Positions 1 through 4,449 of a stretch of 21,997 bases of DNA are shown here, piece after piece (within the stretch, counting starts at the first letter, position 1; each line of letters begins with the position of its first letter). The stretch is from a virus. Under the pieces are notes generated by a model. That model was not told the origin of the DNA and ran no database searches. It saw only the letters and a program-made list of their open reading frames with translations. Location of the stretch: positions 1-21,997 of the IMG/VR virus record IMGVR_UViG_3300047476_000592. The stretch is one strand, 5' to 3'. The position numbers and the translations under genes were made by a program.

Positions 1-47
1 GTATTACAACTGCTCACCCTTGGGAAGTGAGAATGGTGCATTAACCA

Positions 48-110
48 CAGAAAAGCGGAAACTGGTTTCTTATCAATAGCTAGTTAATAGGAAGTTTCTA
101 TGCTTTTCTG
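48..110. repeat. Three-way-junction-like element, copy 1
   Basis: The closing helix CAGAAAAGC (48-56) pairs with GCTTTTCTG (102-110). Inside are the hairpin GAAAC/GTTTC (58-69) and the imperfect hairpin ATAGGAAGTTTCTAT (87-101), which directly abuts the 3' closing strand. Copies 2 and 3 have the same order of parts with a different closing helix. Confidence 0.6.
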
Positions 111-120
111 TTTTTTGTTT

Positions 121-176
121 TGAGACGGAAAGTAATTTAGGTTGCTTTCAAGAAAATAGGAACTTTCTATGTCTCA
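121..176. repeat. Three-way-junction-like element, copy 2
   Basis: The closing helix TGAGAC (121-126) pairs with GTCTCA (171-176). Inside are GGAAAG (127-132) with CTTTC (145-149), and ATAGGAACTTTCTAT (156-170) abutting the 3' closing strand. The inner parts match copies 1 and 3 while the closing helix is unrelated in sequence. Confidence 0.6.
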
Positions 177-189
177 TGGGTTAAAATAG

Positions 190-268
190 GGTGCTCCATG
201 TTGGTACCAACCTGTCCATAGCGACCACTATTGTGCTATTGTTGGACTCAAATGTACTCCGGAGCACC
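190..268. other. Nested helix between repeat elements
   Basis: GGTGCTCC (190-197) pairs perfectly with GGAGCACC (261-268). It encloses the 10-bp palindrome TTGGTACCAA (201-210) and a second helix, GTCC-ATAGC (214-222) with GCTAT (235-239) and GGAC (244-247). This is another multi-helix unit in the candidate RNA region, different in sequence from the three repeat elements. Confidence 0.5.
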
Positions 269-315
269 TCTCTACTTTGCTTAGAAAAGTAGGAAGTGGT
301 ATTCTGGTTAGTGTA

Positions 316-375
316 AACAAGCGGAAGGTAATTTGCTTTCCATAGTTTCTAGTATAGGAACCTTCTATGCCTGTT
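316..375. repeat. Three-way-junction-like element, copy 3
   Basis: The closing helix AACAAGC (316-322) pairs with GCCTGTT (369-375) with one imperfect pair, which would be G-U if the minus strand is transcribed. Inside are GGAAGG (323-328) with CTTTCC (336-341), and ATAGGAACCTTCTAT (354-368). Confidence 0.55.
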
Positions 376-440
376 ATTTCTTTGCATGCCTCTTTCATGG
401 TCACATGCTCCCATATCTCCTGATCACGTTCAGGTGCCCG

Positions 441-472
441 ATGGTACTCTCACAAGTCAATGTGAGACCATC
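441..472 (-). terminator. Hairpin over the end of the HNH gene
   Basis: GATGGT and CTCACA on the left pair with TGTGAG and ACCATC on the right, with a small bulge on one side. The hairpin includes the last codons and the stop of the minus-strand HNH gene. No clear T-run follows, so it may be a weak terminator or part of the surrounding RNA fold. Confidence 0.4.
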
Positions 473-929
473 TTCTTTTATATTTAATATCACATATAAC
501 AGACTCAGATATGCCAAATTTATCAGCAATTTCTTTGTTCTTTACACTTTGTAATAACAATTGTTTTATTTGTATTACTTCAGCTTCAGTAAGTTTAGCT
601 CTACCATTTTTATCTCCTTTATAATTAGATAATTTAAGACCAAAACTATGTGAAATATTAGTACTACCATTTACCCACTCAAGATTAGATAAATCATTAT
701 TAGACTTATTACCGTCAATATGATTTACTTGTGTTAAGTTAAAAGGATTAGAAAGGTATTGTTGTGCAACTAATCTATGTACAAGATAAGTTTTTCTTTG
801 CCCTTTATTACTTAATGTAATATGGTGATAACCTTTTTTATCAATAGAGGGTTTCCTTTCAATACCTTTTTTATAGATTATACCATTTTTGGTTATCTCA
901 TATGCTGAGTTTATGTGTAGTGTTTCCAT
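450..929 (-). CDS. HNH homing endonuclease with HTH tail
   Basis: This 159-residue protein resembles free-standing phage HNH homing endonucleases, which cut a target site and spread their own gene. The N-terminus looks like a NUMOD4 segment. The HNH core shows VHRLV (about 50-54), VNHIDGNKSNN (68-78) and NLEWV (82-86). The C-terminus (about 109-155) has the helix-turn-helix-like stretch KEIADKFGISESVI. I chose the ATG at 929; the frame also opens at a TTG six bases upstream. It sits inside a hairpin-rich, otherwise non-coding region, which suggests it invaded an RNA locus. The 10-bp direct repeat TACTCTCACA lies at each edge (445-454, 947-956). A group I intron context is possible but I could not identify intron core elements. 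Confidence 0.85.
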   Translation of the reverse strand: METLHINSAYEITKNGIIYKKGIERKPSIDKKGYHHITLSNKGQRKTYLVHRLVAQQYLSNPFNLTQVNHIDGNKSNNDLSNLEWVNGSTNISHSFGLKLSNYKGDKNGRAKLTEAEVIQIKQLLLQSVKNKEIADKFGISESVICDIKYKRRWSHIDL

Positions 930-1222
930 ATACAAATATAATAAAATACTCTCACAGTTGCAACTAATTAATAAAAACTCTCATCCAAATATTGGATACT
1001 TATATCACTATAAGCACAAGGTTGCAACCCTTGAACTTGCTTTCAGATTCGTAAGAGAATGCTACCGACCAAGGAGCACCCTTAGCATACCTGCTTGGAT
1101 GAGAGTAATTAAAGTTAATGTAGCATTATTGGTTAGCTACACAAGTTGCGGAGAGGATTACTGCCTCCCACTCTGTAAGTGTTAGTTACATAGTTTAATC
1201 TGTACCTATCATTTGTTCAAGG
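930..1222. ncRNA. Candidate structured RNA region, right part
   Basis: About 290 bases with no credible gene. ACTCTCATCCAA (977-988) pairs perfectly with TTGGATGAGAGT (1095-1106), a 12-bp helix. Inside are the hairpin CTTATA/TATAAG with a 4-nt loop (GTGA if read on minus), the palindrome GGTTGCAACC (1020-1029), ATTC/GAAT, and ATGCTA/TAGCAT flanking 1061-1089. The related palindrome AGTTGCAACT is at 956-965. ATCCAA (983-988) can also pair locally with TTGGAT (992-997), an alternative to the long helix. Together with 1-449 this may be one RNA split by the HNH gene. Confidence 0.45.
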
Positions 1223-1465
1223 TTACTGATTAGTAGATAATAATTTCACGGGAGTACATCCCTTGTCAAGTAATAAGATAACAGCCTCAAATTCTGATTG
1301 AGCACATATTGCTACTTGGTAGCATATATAGTTTTTATCAAGATTTGTTGATACCAATGGACGCTCCAGAAATAAAGGTTGACTAGAGGCATACGCTGGT
1401 CTTCTTACTATTTCAAATTCATATACATGAAATACATTAGGATCTAAACCAAAAGGATTATCCAT
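1223..1465 (-). CDS. Small tandem-paralog protein 5 (hypothetical)
   Basis: An 80-residue protein with no recognised function. It is the last and most diverged of five small genes read in the same direction. Its C-terminal half (SEFEAVILLLDKGCTPVKLL) fits the pattern shared with its upstream neighbours: an acidic residue, a helix with a Leu-Leu pair, a D/N-x-G turn and a hydrophobic strand. It has two cysteines near CYQVAICAQ that the others lack. Its ATG overlaps the end of the gene before it by eight bases, so translation is probably coupled. The candidate RNA region lies directly downstream. Confidence 0.65.
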   Translation of the reverse strand: MDNPFGLDPNVFHVYEFEIVRRPAYASSQPLFLERPLVSTNLDKNYICYQVAICAQSEFEAVILLLDKGCTPVKLLSTNQ

Positions 1466-1616
1466 GATTTATTAATTCTACTTTGATAATAGTATGACCA
1501 TTATCTGTAAGCCGGAGAACCTCTGTCACCAAATCTTCAGATACTACCATATATACAAGAGGCATTGGATGATTGTAAGACCGTGTATGTATTCTGTACA
1601 AATATATTCTAGTCAT
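1458..1616 (-). CDS. Small tandem-paralog protein 4 (hypothetical)
   Basis: A 52-residue gene that fills the gap between its neighbours, starting at the ATG at 1616 and ending with TAA at 1458-1460, inside the next gene's start region. The start overlaps the end of the upstream gene by eight bases. The N-terminus (MTRIYLYRIHTRSYN) resembles those of the neighbours, and the C-terminus TEVLRLTDNGHTIIKVE carries the shared LRL-x-D-x-G motif followed by a beta-type strand. The shared motif and tight coupling argue that this is a real gene despite its length. Function is unknown. Confidence 0.7.
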   Translation of the reverse strand: MTRIYLYRIHTRSYNHPMPLVYMVVSEDLVTEVLRLTDNGHTIIKVELINHG

Positions 1617-1815
1617 ATTTATCATACGTTAATGTTTCTACAAGAGCAACAGTAAATCCATGATTAACAATCCAGAGTACATATTGCTCTAACTCTGATG
1701 GTTTATGTATATCCATATAAGCATATAACATATCTCCATAAGGATAACAGTGTAGGTGTACAAAGTCTACACATATAGGACTAAGGTAATAACCTTTGTA
1801 GTGTATTCTATACAT
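1609..1815 (-). CDS. Small tandem-paralog protein 3 (hypothetical)
   Basis: A 68-residue protein rich in Tyr and His (MYRIHYKGYYLSPICVDF at the N-terminus). The C-terminal stretch SELEQYVLWIVNHGFTVALV matches the family pattern: E-L-E, a helix, an N-x-G turn and a hydrophobic strand. It lies 12 bases after the preceding gene and overlaps the next. No catalytic motif is visible. The size and repeated layout suggest a small alpha/beta fold that could form oligomers, but that is inference. Confidence 0.7.
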   Translation of the reverse strand: MYRIHYKGYYLSPICVDFVHLHCYPYGDMLYAYMDIHKPSELEQYVLWIVNHGFTVALVETLTYDKYD

Positions 1816-1827
1816 CTTTATTAGGTG

Positions 1828-2037
1828 TTATTCAATTTTTACTATCTCTGCACCATCATTCATAATCCGGAGAACATGATGCTCTAATTCTTCTATATCT
1901 GTAGTATAAGAGTAGTATCTATAATTACTATTAATGTCTGCAGTAGCATGATTATATACAATACGCATACCTCCTTTAGGATAATGAAAGTATGATTCAC
2001 TAGTATGTCTTCTACTGATTATTCTAAACTTACTCAT
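1828..2037 (-). CDS. Small tandem-paralog protein 2 (hypothetical)
   Basis: A 69-residue protein. The N-terminus MSKFRIISRRHTSES and middle YYSYTTD are rich in beta-forming and aromatic residues. The C-terminus EELEHHVLRIMNDGAEIVKI is the clearest example of the shared motif with the neighbouring genes. Its ATG overlaps the TGA of the upstream gene (ATGA, 2034-2037), so the two are likely co-translated. No known domain is recognised. Confidence 0.72.
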   Translation of the reverse strand: MSKFRIISRRHTSESYFHYPKGGMRIVYNHATADINSNYRYYSYTTDIEELEHHVLRIMNDGAEIVKIE

Positions 2038-2249
2038 TCTTCTACAGGTTTAATGAATAGTATTTTATATCCCAAATCAGTAAGCCGGAGCATATGATAC
2101 TCTAATTGATGCTCTAATACATCTCTATAGAGGAGATAATAGTTACCATCTACAAAGAGAGTATCTAAGTTATCTCTATAGTGTATAAGCATTATTTCAT
2201 CTACGTGATTAAACATAGGACAGTCTAGGTATATTGTGTATTTAGCCAT
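2034..2249 (-). CDS. Small tandem-paralog protein 1 (hypothetical)
   Basis: A 71-residue protein and the first gene of the five-gene overlapping unit. The N-terminal strand MAKYTIYLDCPMF is followed by a Tyr-rich middle and the motif HQLEYHMLRLTDLGYKILFI, which aligns with the next gene's C-terminus. About 290 bases without a gene lie upstream, up to a conserved box at 2538-2550 that may be its promoter. Function unknown. Confidence 0.72.
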   Translation of the reverse strand: MAKYTIYLDCPMFNHVDEIMLIHYRDNLDTLFVDGNYYLLYRDVLEHQLEYHMLRLTDLGYKILFIKPVEE

Positions 2250-2347
2250 ATTCTCAATATATGTAGGTGTTTAGTAGACTATTTTGCAAGGTATTAGGTA
2301 TGTTTAGTTAAAGTGATAGATTGACACCCAACCCTCCACACACTCAC

Positions 2348-2439
2348 TCATTCTTGGAATCCTAACATTAAACAAGTATCCAAAATTACGGGGTGAGTAT
2401 CCAGTAAACACTGAAAATCATTCTTGGATTCCTAACATT
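2348..2439. repeat. Pair of 22-bp direct repeats
   Basis: TCATTCTTGGAATCCTAACA followed by TT (2348-2369) recurs at 2418-2439 with one base changed, starts 70 bp apart. Neither copy lies in a gene. They could be binding sites for a regulator upstream of the paralog unit. Confidence 0.6.
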
Positions 2440-2537
2440 GACCATTGACCATGGCCTCCTTACTATTGACGACCAATACCTTTGTGCTTTTAATATTCAA
2501 TATGTTACCATATAAAAAAAATAAAAACACACACCAC

Positions 2538-2550
2538 GTAAAAAGATGTC
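2538..2550 (-). promoter_or_regulatory. Cassette box A (no dyad)
   Basis: On minus the box reads GACATCTTTTTAC, matching the nine boxes upstream of the cassette genes. Unlike the others it is not followed by an inverted repeat, and no gene starts nearby. It probably drives the five-gene unit that begins at 2249. Confidence 0.5.
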
Positions 2551-2551
2551 A

Positions 2552-2574
2552 GAAGCTGGCGAAGCCAGATTAAA
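2552..2574 (+). repeat. GNA-loop hairpin repeat, copy 1
   Basis: The plus strand has CTGGC-GAA-GCCAG, flanked by GAAG on the left and GATTAAA on the right. Related copies are at 3008-3031 and 3041-3064. The arms change in step while the C-GNA-G loop is kept. Confidence 0.5.
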
Positions 2575-2588
2575 ATACCTGAAAAGAA

Positions 2589-2620
2589 AAAAGACTACTG
2601 TATTTCTACAGTAGTCTTTT
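2589..2620 (-). terminator. Terminator of gene 2633-2950
   Basis: A 14-bp perfect inverted repeat (2589-2602 and 2607-2620) with a 4-nt loop. On minus it ends in TTTT followed by further T-rich sequence (TTTTTTCTTTTC). It is strong enough to act in both directions. Confidence 0.8.
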
Positions 2621-2632
2621 CCAACAGTATGA

Positions 2633-2950
2633 TTAGACTGTCTTGAATTCAGGCATTTCCTCAAGGCTGAATTCAGATACAACCTCTGCACCTGCGCCTG
2701 TAGGGTGAACCATATACCCTTGAGTTTTGCCATCCTCTGATTCAACATAGGATACAGACAGGTCTTTGGCATTACCTGCATTAATCACTCCGTTGATTGC
2801 AGTTGCAAGCATGGCAGTAATACCTGCTCCGAAATCTGCAAAACTCTTACCTGACTTTGCTGATTTCTTTACCTGAATCTTACCTCCTTTGCTACGCAAG
2901 AATTCAATAAGAGTTACAGTTTGGCTGAAATTCAATTTGCTTTGTTCCAT
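2633..2950 (-). CDS. Cassette protein 1 (hypothetical)
   Basis: A 105-residue protein without a recognised domain. The N-terminal part (SQTVTLIEFLRSKGGKIQVK) looks like a helix plus strand, followed by a Lys/Ser-rich stretch, a Gly/Ala-rich hydrophobic helix (about 45-60: GAGITAMLATAINGVINAG) and a beta-rich C-terminus ending in an acidic tail. The hydrophobic helix could insert in a membrane or pack in an oligomer. It is a single-gene unit: box B and a small dyad lie upstream and a strong 14-bp terminator hairpin downstream. Its 27-nt distance from dyad to ATG is the longest in the array. Confidence 0.75.
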   Translation of the reverse strand: MEQSKLNFSQTVTLIEFLRSKGGKIQVKKSAKSGKSFADFGAGITAMLATAINGVINAGNAKDLSVSYVESEDGKTQGYMVHPTGAGAEVVSEFSLEEMPEFKTV

Positions 2951-2977
2951 TTGACTTTGTTTTTGGTTTTTAAATCA

Positions 2978-3003
2978 TATATCAATATAAGTAAGAAGAT
3001 GTC
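2978..3003 (-). promoter_or_regulatory. Cassette box B plus dyad
   Basis: The box GACATCTTCTTAC (3003 to 2991 on minus) is followed by the dyad TATAT-TG-ATATA (2989 to 2978). It lies upstream of the gene starting at 2950 and is a likely promoter. Confidence 0.6.
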
Positions 3004-3007
3004 TAAA

Positions 3008-3031
3008 GAAGCTGACGTAGTCAGATTAAAT
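3008..3031 (+). repeat. GNA-loop hairpin repeat, copy 2
   Basis: CTGAC-GTA-GTCAG flanked by GAAG and GATTAAAT on plus. It lies just beyond box B, as copy 1 lies beyond box A. Confidence 0.5.
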
Positions 3032-3040
3032 AATGTCACT

Positions 3041-3064
3041 GAAGCTGCCGCAGGCTGATTAAAT
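3041..3064 (+). repeat. GNA-loop hairpin repeat, copy 3
   Basis: CTGCC-GCA-GGCTG with one mismatch, flanked by GAAG and GATTAAAT. It is preceded by AATGTC, which looks like a decayed end of the cassette box, suggesting a tandem duplication of this boundary. Confidence 0.45.
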
Positions 3065-3068
3065 AAGA

Positions 3069-3088
3069 AGAGAGTATTCCTACTCTCT
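3069..3088 (-). terminator. Terminator of gene 3080-3271
   Basis: AGAGAGTA (3069-3076) pairs with TACTCTCT (3081-3088) around a 4-nt loop, and the minus strand continues with TCTTATTT. The stop codon lies within the hairpin. Confidence 0.65.
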
Positions 3089-3271
3089 CCTCTTACGCAT
3101 GATACTTAAGTGAGTATGTCTCTCACTAACAGGTGCACATGAAAGTATAATCATATCATACTCATGCTTCCACTGATTCAACTTTGTTTGAATTTGTATA
3201 TGTATGTTAACTTCAATTATACATTCCCAATCTTTGTTATCAATGATATTCATTCCAATGTTCTTCTCCAT
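3080..3271 (-). CDS. Cassette protein 2 (hypothetical)
   Basis: A 63-residue protein with an acidic/hydrophobic N-terminus (IIDNKDWECIIEVNIHIQIQ) and a basic C-terminus ending in MRKRRE. No domain recognised. The start is fixed by the upstream dyad, which ends three bases before the ATG at 3271. The stop lies in the terminator hairpin, so the unit is about as compact as it can be. Function unknown. Confidence 0.7.
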   Translation of the reverse strand: MEKNIGMNIIDNKDWECIIEVNIHIQIQTKLNQWKHEYDMIILSCAPVSERHTHLSIMRKRRE

Positions 3272-3274
3272 AAC

Positions 3275-3302
3275 TATAGTTTACTATAAGTAATAAGATG
3301 TC
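3275..3302 (-). promoter_or_regulatory. Cassette box C plus dyad
   Basis: The box GACATCTTATTAC (3302 to 3290) is followed by the dyad TATAGT-AA-ACTATA (3288 to 3275). The ATG at 3271 is three bases further on. Confidence 0.65.
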
Positions 3303-3310
3303 TACCAGAC

Positions 3311-3338
3311 AAAAAAAGAATGGAGCCCGTAGGCCCCA
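3311..3338 (-). terminator. Terminator of gene 3343-3729
   Basis: TGGAGCCC (3321-3328) pairs with GGCCCCA (3332-3338). On minus the hairpin has one G-U pair and is followed by TTCTTTTTTT. Confidence 0.7.
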
Positions 3339-3342
3339 ATCC

Positions 3343-3729
3343 TTATTTCTTCACTGGATACACTTTGAGTGCAAACAGTTCTGTTTTGCTCAAGAGTTGA
3401 TAGACATCAGACTTATAACGTTCTAACTCATATGCGTGAGTATCTATCTCTCTCAATTCTTTTGCAAGTTTACAGATCTTCAGAACTTTCTCTTTCTTCT
3501 CTGTATACTCTTTACTCTCCAGTCCCAATTCTGCACATGATGCAATTTGACTATTCAATAGTCCTATAGCAAACACGAATTGTTTGTCACTGCTTGAGTA
3601 GTTTACAGTTAAGCTTGAACTGATTTCAACAGACTTGATTTCATCTATCTCTTTACGGATAGCTTGTCTATTCTCTTTCATTGTTTCCACTTCTTTAACT
3701 GCTTTCTTGTACGCGATTAACTTTTTCAT
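3343..3729 (-). CDS. Cassette protein 3, coiled-coil (hypothetical)
   Basis: A 128-residue, charge-rich, mostly helical protein. The N-terminal half (KKAVKEVETMKENRQAIRKE) and the region 75-115 (KEYTEKKEKVLKICKLAKEL) have heptad-like spacing typical of coiled coils. A beta-like middle (SSSLTVNYSSSDKQFVFAIG) separates them, so a helical hairpin is plausible. No known family is recognised. The ATG at 3729 is five bases after the box D dyad, and a terminator follows directly, so it is transcribed alone. Small helical early proteins often bind host factors, but nothing here shows a target. Confidence 0.75.
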   Translation of the reverse strand: MKKLIAYKKAVKEVETMKENRQAIRKEIDEIKSVEISSSLTVNYSSSDKQFVFAIGLLNSQIASCAELGLESKEYTEKKEKVLKICKLAKELREIDTHAYELERYKSDVYQLLSKTELFALKVYPVKK

Positions 3730-3734
3730 AACTT

Positions 3735-3770
3735 ATATTTTAAAGGATTTAAAATATGTAATAAGATGTC
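3735..3770 (-). promoter_or_regulatory. Cassette box D plus long dyad
   Basis: The box GACATCTTATTAC (3770 to 3758) is followed directly by a 10-bp-arm dyad, ATATTTTAAA and TTTAAAATAT around TCC (3757 to 3735). The ATG at 3729 is five bases on. Confidence 0.65.
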
Positions 3771-3782
3771 AAAAAATAGGAA

Positions 3783-3800
3783 AGGGGATTTTACTCCCCT
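3783..3800 (-). terminator. Terminator of gene 3791-4126
   Basis: AGGGG (3783-3787) pairs with CCCCT (3796-3800), and minus continues TTCCTATTTTTT. The stop codon lies in the loop. Confidence 0.65.
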
Positions 3801-4126
3801 GTCTTGTAATACACTTCTACATAATGTCTCCCTCCATGAGTTCCATCATTGTTTCTCCATCCTGAATGTGTAGTATGAATATACTGCACTAAAGGATGAT
3901 CTTCAACCCAATATGTTCCCCAGTCACTCCATGAGTCTCTTCTTTCTACGCCAGAATAATACTTATGTGTACCCCATTTGTCTCCACACAATCTTCTGTT
4001 TTCACAGAATCTATCCCATGTCATATCATTCTCTTTTGAATGTACATCCTCTAAGTATGAAGTGCGAATACCTAATGACTCAAACAATTGTGTTAATTCT
4101 TCTTTTGATAATCTATTTTCTTCCAT
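3791..4126 (-). CDS. Cassette protein 4, Trp/His-rich (hypothetical)
   Basis: A 111-residue protein. A short helical N-terminus (LSKEELTQLFESLGIRTSYL) is followed by a segment unusually rich in Trp, Tyr, His and Gly (for example DSWSDWGTYWVEDH and HTTHSGWRNNDGTHGGRHY). Two cysteines occur (residues about 41 and 47). The His/Asp content could bind a metal or nucleic acid, but no known catalytic pattern is recognised. The start lies five bases after the box E dyad and the stop is inside a terminator loop. Confidence 0.72.
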   Translation of the reverse strand: MEENRLSKEELTQLFESLGIRTSYLEDVHSKENDMTWDRFCENRRLCGDKWGTHKYYSGVERRDSWSDWGTYWVEDHPLVQYIHTTHSGWRNNDGTHGGRHYVEVYYKTGE

Positions 4127-4131
4127 GATCT

Positions 4132-4158
4132 TATATTTACTATATGTATAAAGATGTC
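4132..4158 (-). promoter_or_regulatory. Cassette box E plus dyad
   Basis: The box GACATCTTTATAC (4158 to 4146) is followed by TATAGTAAATATA (4144 to 4132), a dyad with one bulged base. The ATG at 4126 is five bases on. Confidence 0.6.
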
Positions 4159-4175
4159 AATATGACAAAAGAGAA

Positions 4176-4195
4176 AGAGGCCTAAGCCTCTCCCT
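4176..4195 (-). terminator. Terminator of gene 4196-4384
   Basis: AGAGGC (4176-4181) pairs with GCCTCT (4186-4191). The stem extends through CTC/GAG and minus continues with TTTTG. Confidence 0.65.
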
Positions 4196-4384
4196 CTAAT
4201 CTTGTTCCCACACAATTCCAACAACCTCATGATACTTCATAGCATCTCTGATTTCTTCAAGCTTCTCTTGTGTTTCATTCTGAAGAGCTTTCTCTTCTTT
4301 CTCACTCAACTTCTCTCCATTGATGAGAATGTTTAATCCATTGATTTCTTCAATCAAGTCTGCTGCAAATTTTGTTACATTCAT
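4196..4384 (-). CDS. Cassette protein 5, small helical (hypothetical)
   Basis: A 62-residue, mostly helical, acidic protein (KFAADLIEEINGLNILINGE followed by a Glu/Lys-rich helix). The frame is open further upstream to 4429, but that extension would run through box F and its dyad. The ATG at 4384, 15 bases after the dyad, is therefore the better start. No domain is recognised. It is one of the cassettes with its own box and hairpin. Confidence 0.7.
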   Translation of the reverse strand: MNVTKFAADLIEEINGLNILINGEKLSEKEEKALQNETQEKLEEIRDAMKYHEVVGIVWEQD

Positions 4385-4399
4385 AATACTATTATTTAG

Positions 4400-4426
4400 G
4401 GATTTTAATCCATGTAAGAAGATGTC
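4400..4426 (-). promoter_or_regulatory. Cassette box F plus dyad
   Basis: The box GACATCTTCTTAC (4426 to 4414) is followed by the dyad GGATT-AA-AATCC (4411 to 4400). It decides the start of the gene at 4384. Confidence 0.65.
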
Positions 4427-4435
4427 CAATAAAAA

Positions 4436-4449
4436 AGGGATTGCTCCCT
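4436..4449 (-). terminator. Terminator of gene 4448-4684
   Basis: AGGGA (4436-4440) pairs with TCCCT (4445-4449) and minus continues TTTTTTATT. The stop TAG overlaps the stem. Confidence 0.6.

Larger units (their letters stand above)
1..449. ncRNA. Candidate structured RNA region, left part
   Basis: No convincing protein gene is seen here, but hairpins fill most of the stretch. Seen directly: an imperfect hairpin near 11-30, three related elements at 48-110, 121-176 and 316-375, an 8-bp helix 190-197/261-268 enclosing the palindrome TTGGTACCAA (201-210) and a nested helix GTCC+ATAGC (214-222) with GCTAT (235-239) and GGAC (244-247), and a 7-bp hairpin 272-278/286-292. This density of helices suggests a large structured RNA, possibly cut by the window start. 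The strand is unresolved: G-U pairs in one hairpin favour plus, one in another helix favours minus, and the neighbouring genes are on minus. I do not recognise a named RNA family. Confidence 0.5.
2250..2588. other. Gene-free stretch with direct repeats
   Basis: About 340 bases without a supported gene. It contains a near-perfect 22-bp direct repeat (2348-2369 and 2418-2439, one mismatch, core TCATTCTTGGAATCCTAACA), a tandem ATTGACC pair near 2438-2451, a purine/pyrimidine-biased stretch near 2510-2540, a conserved cassette box at 2538-2550 and a GNA-loop hairpin at 2552-2574. It is probably the leader of the five-paralog unit. Confidence 0.5.

Noticed and set aside
48-375. Hammerhead or other small self-cleaving ribozymes
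   Set aside because: The three-helix shape fits loosely, but the CUGAUGA and GAAA core of hammerheads is missing; I could not match other ribozyme classes.
1-449. tRNA genes or CRISPR array
   Set aside because: The repeats are only three, are irregular in spacing and have no spacer pattern. No cloverleaf with T-loop and acceptor end was found.
333-554. Plus-strand open frame of 73 residues
   Set aside because: It runs through repeat element 3, the hairpin at 441-472 and the end of the HNH gene, and has no gene-like composition.
430-960. Group I intron around the HNH gene
   Set aside because: No convincing P7/P3 core sequence was seen and the flanks do not join into a coding sequence. It remains possible but unsupported.
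889-1185. Plus-strand open frame of 98 residues
   Set aside because: It overlaps the HNH start and the hairpin region 977-1106; composition is not protein-like.
4385-4429. Longer N-terminus for the gene ending at 4196
   Set aside because: It would translate through box F and its dyad; all other cassettes start after the dyad.
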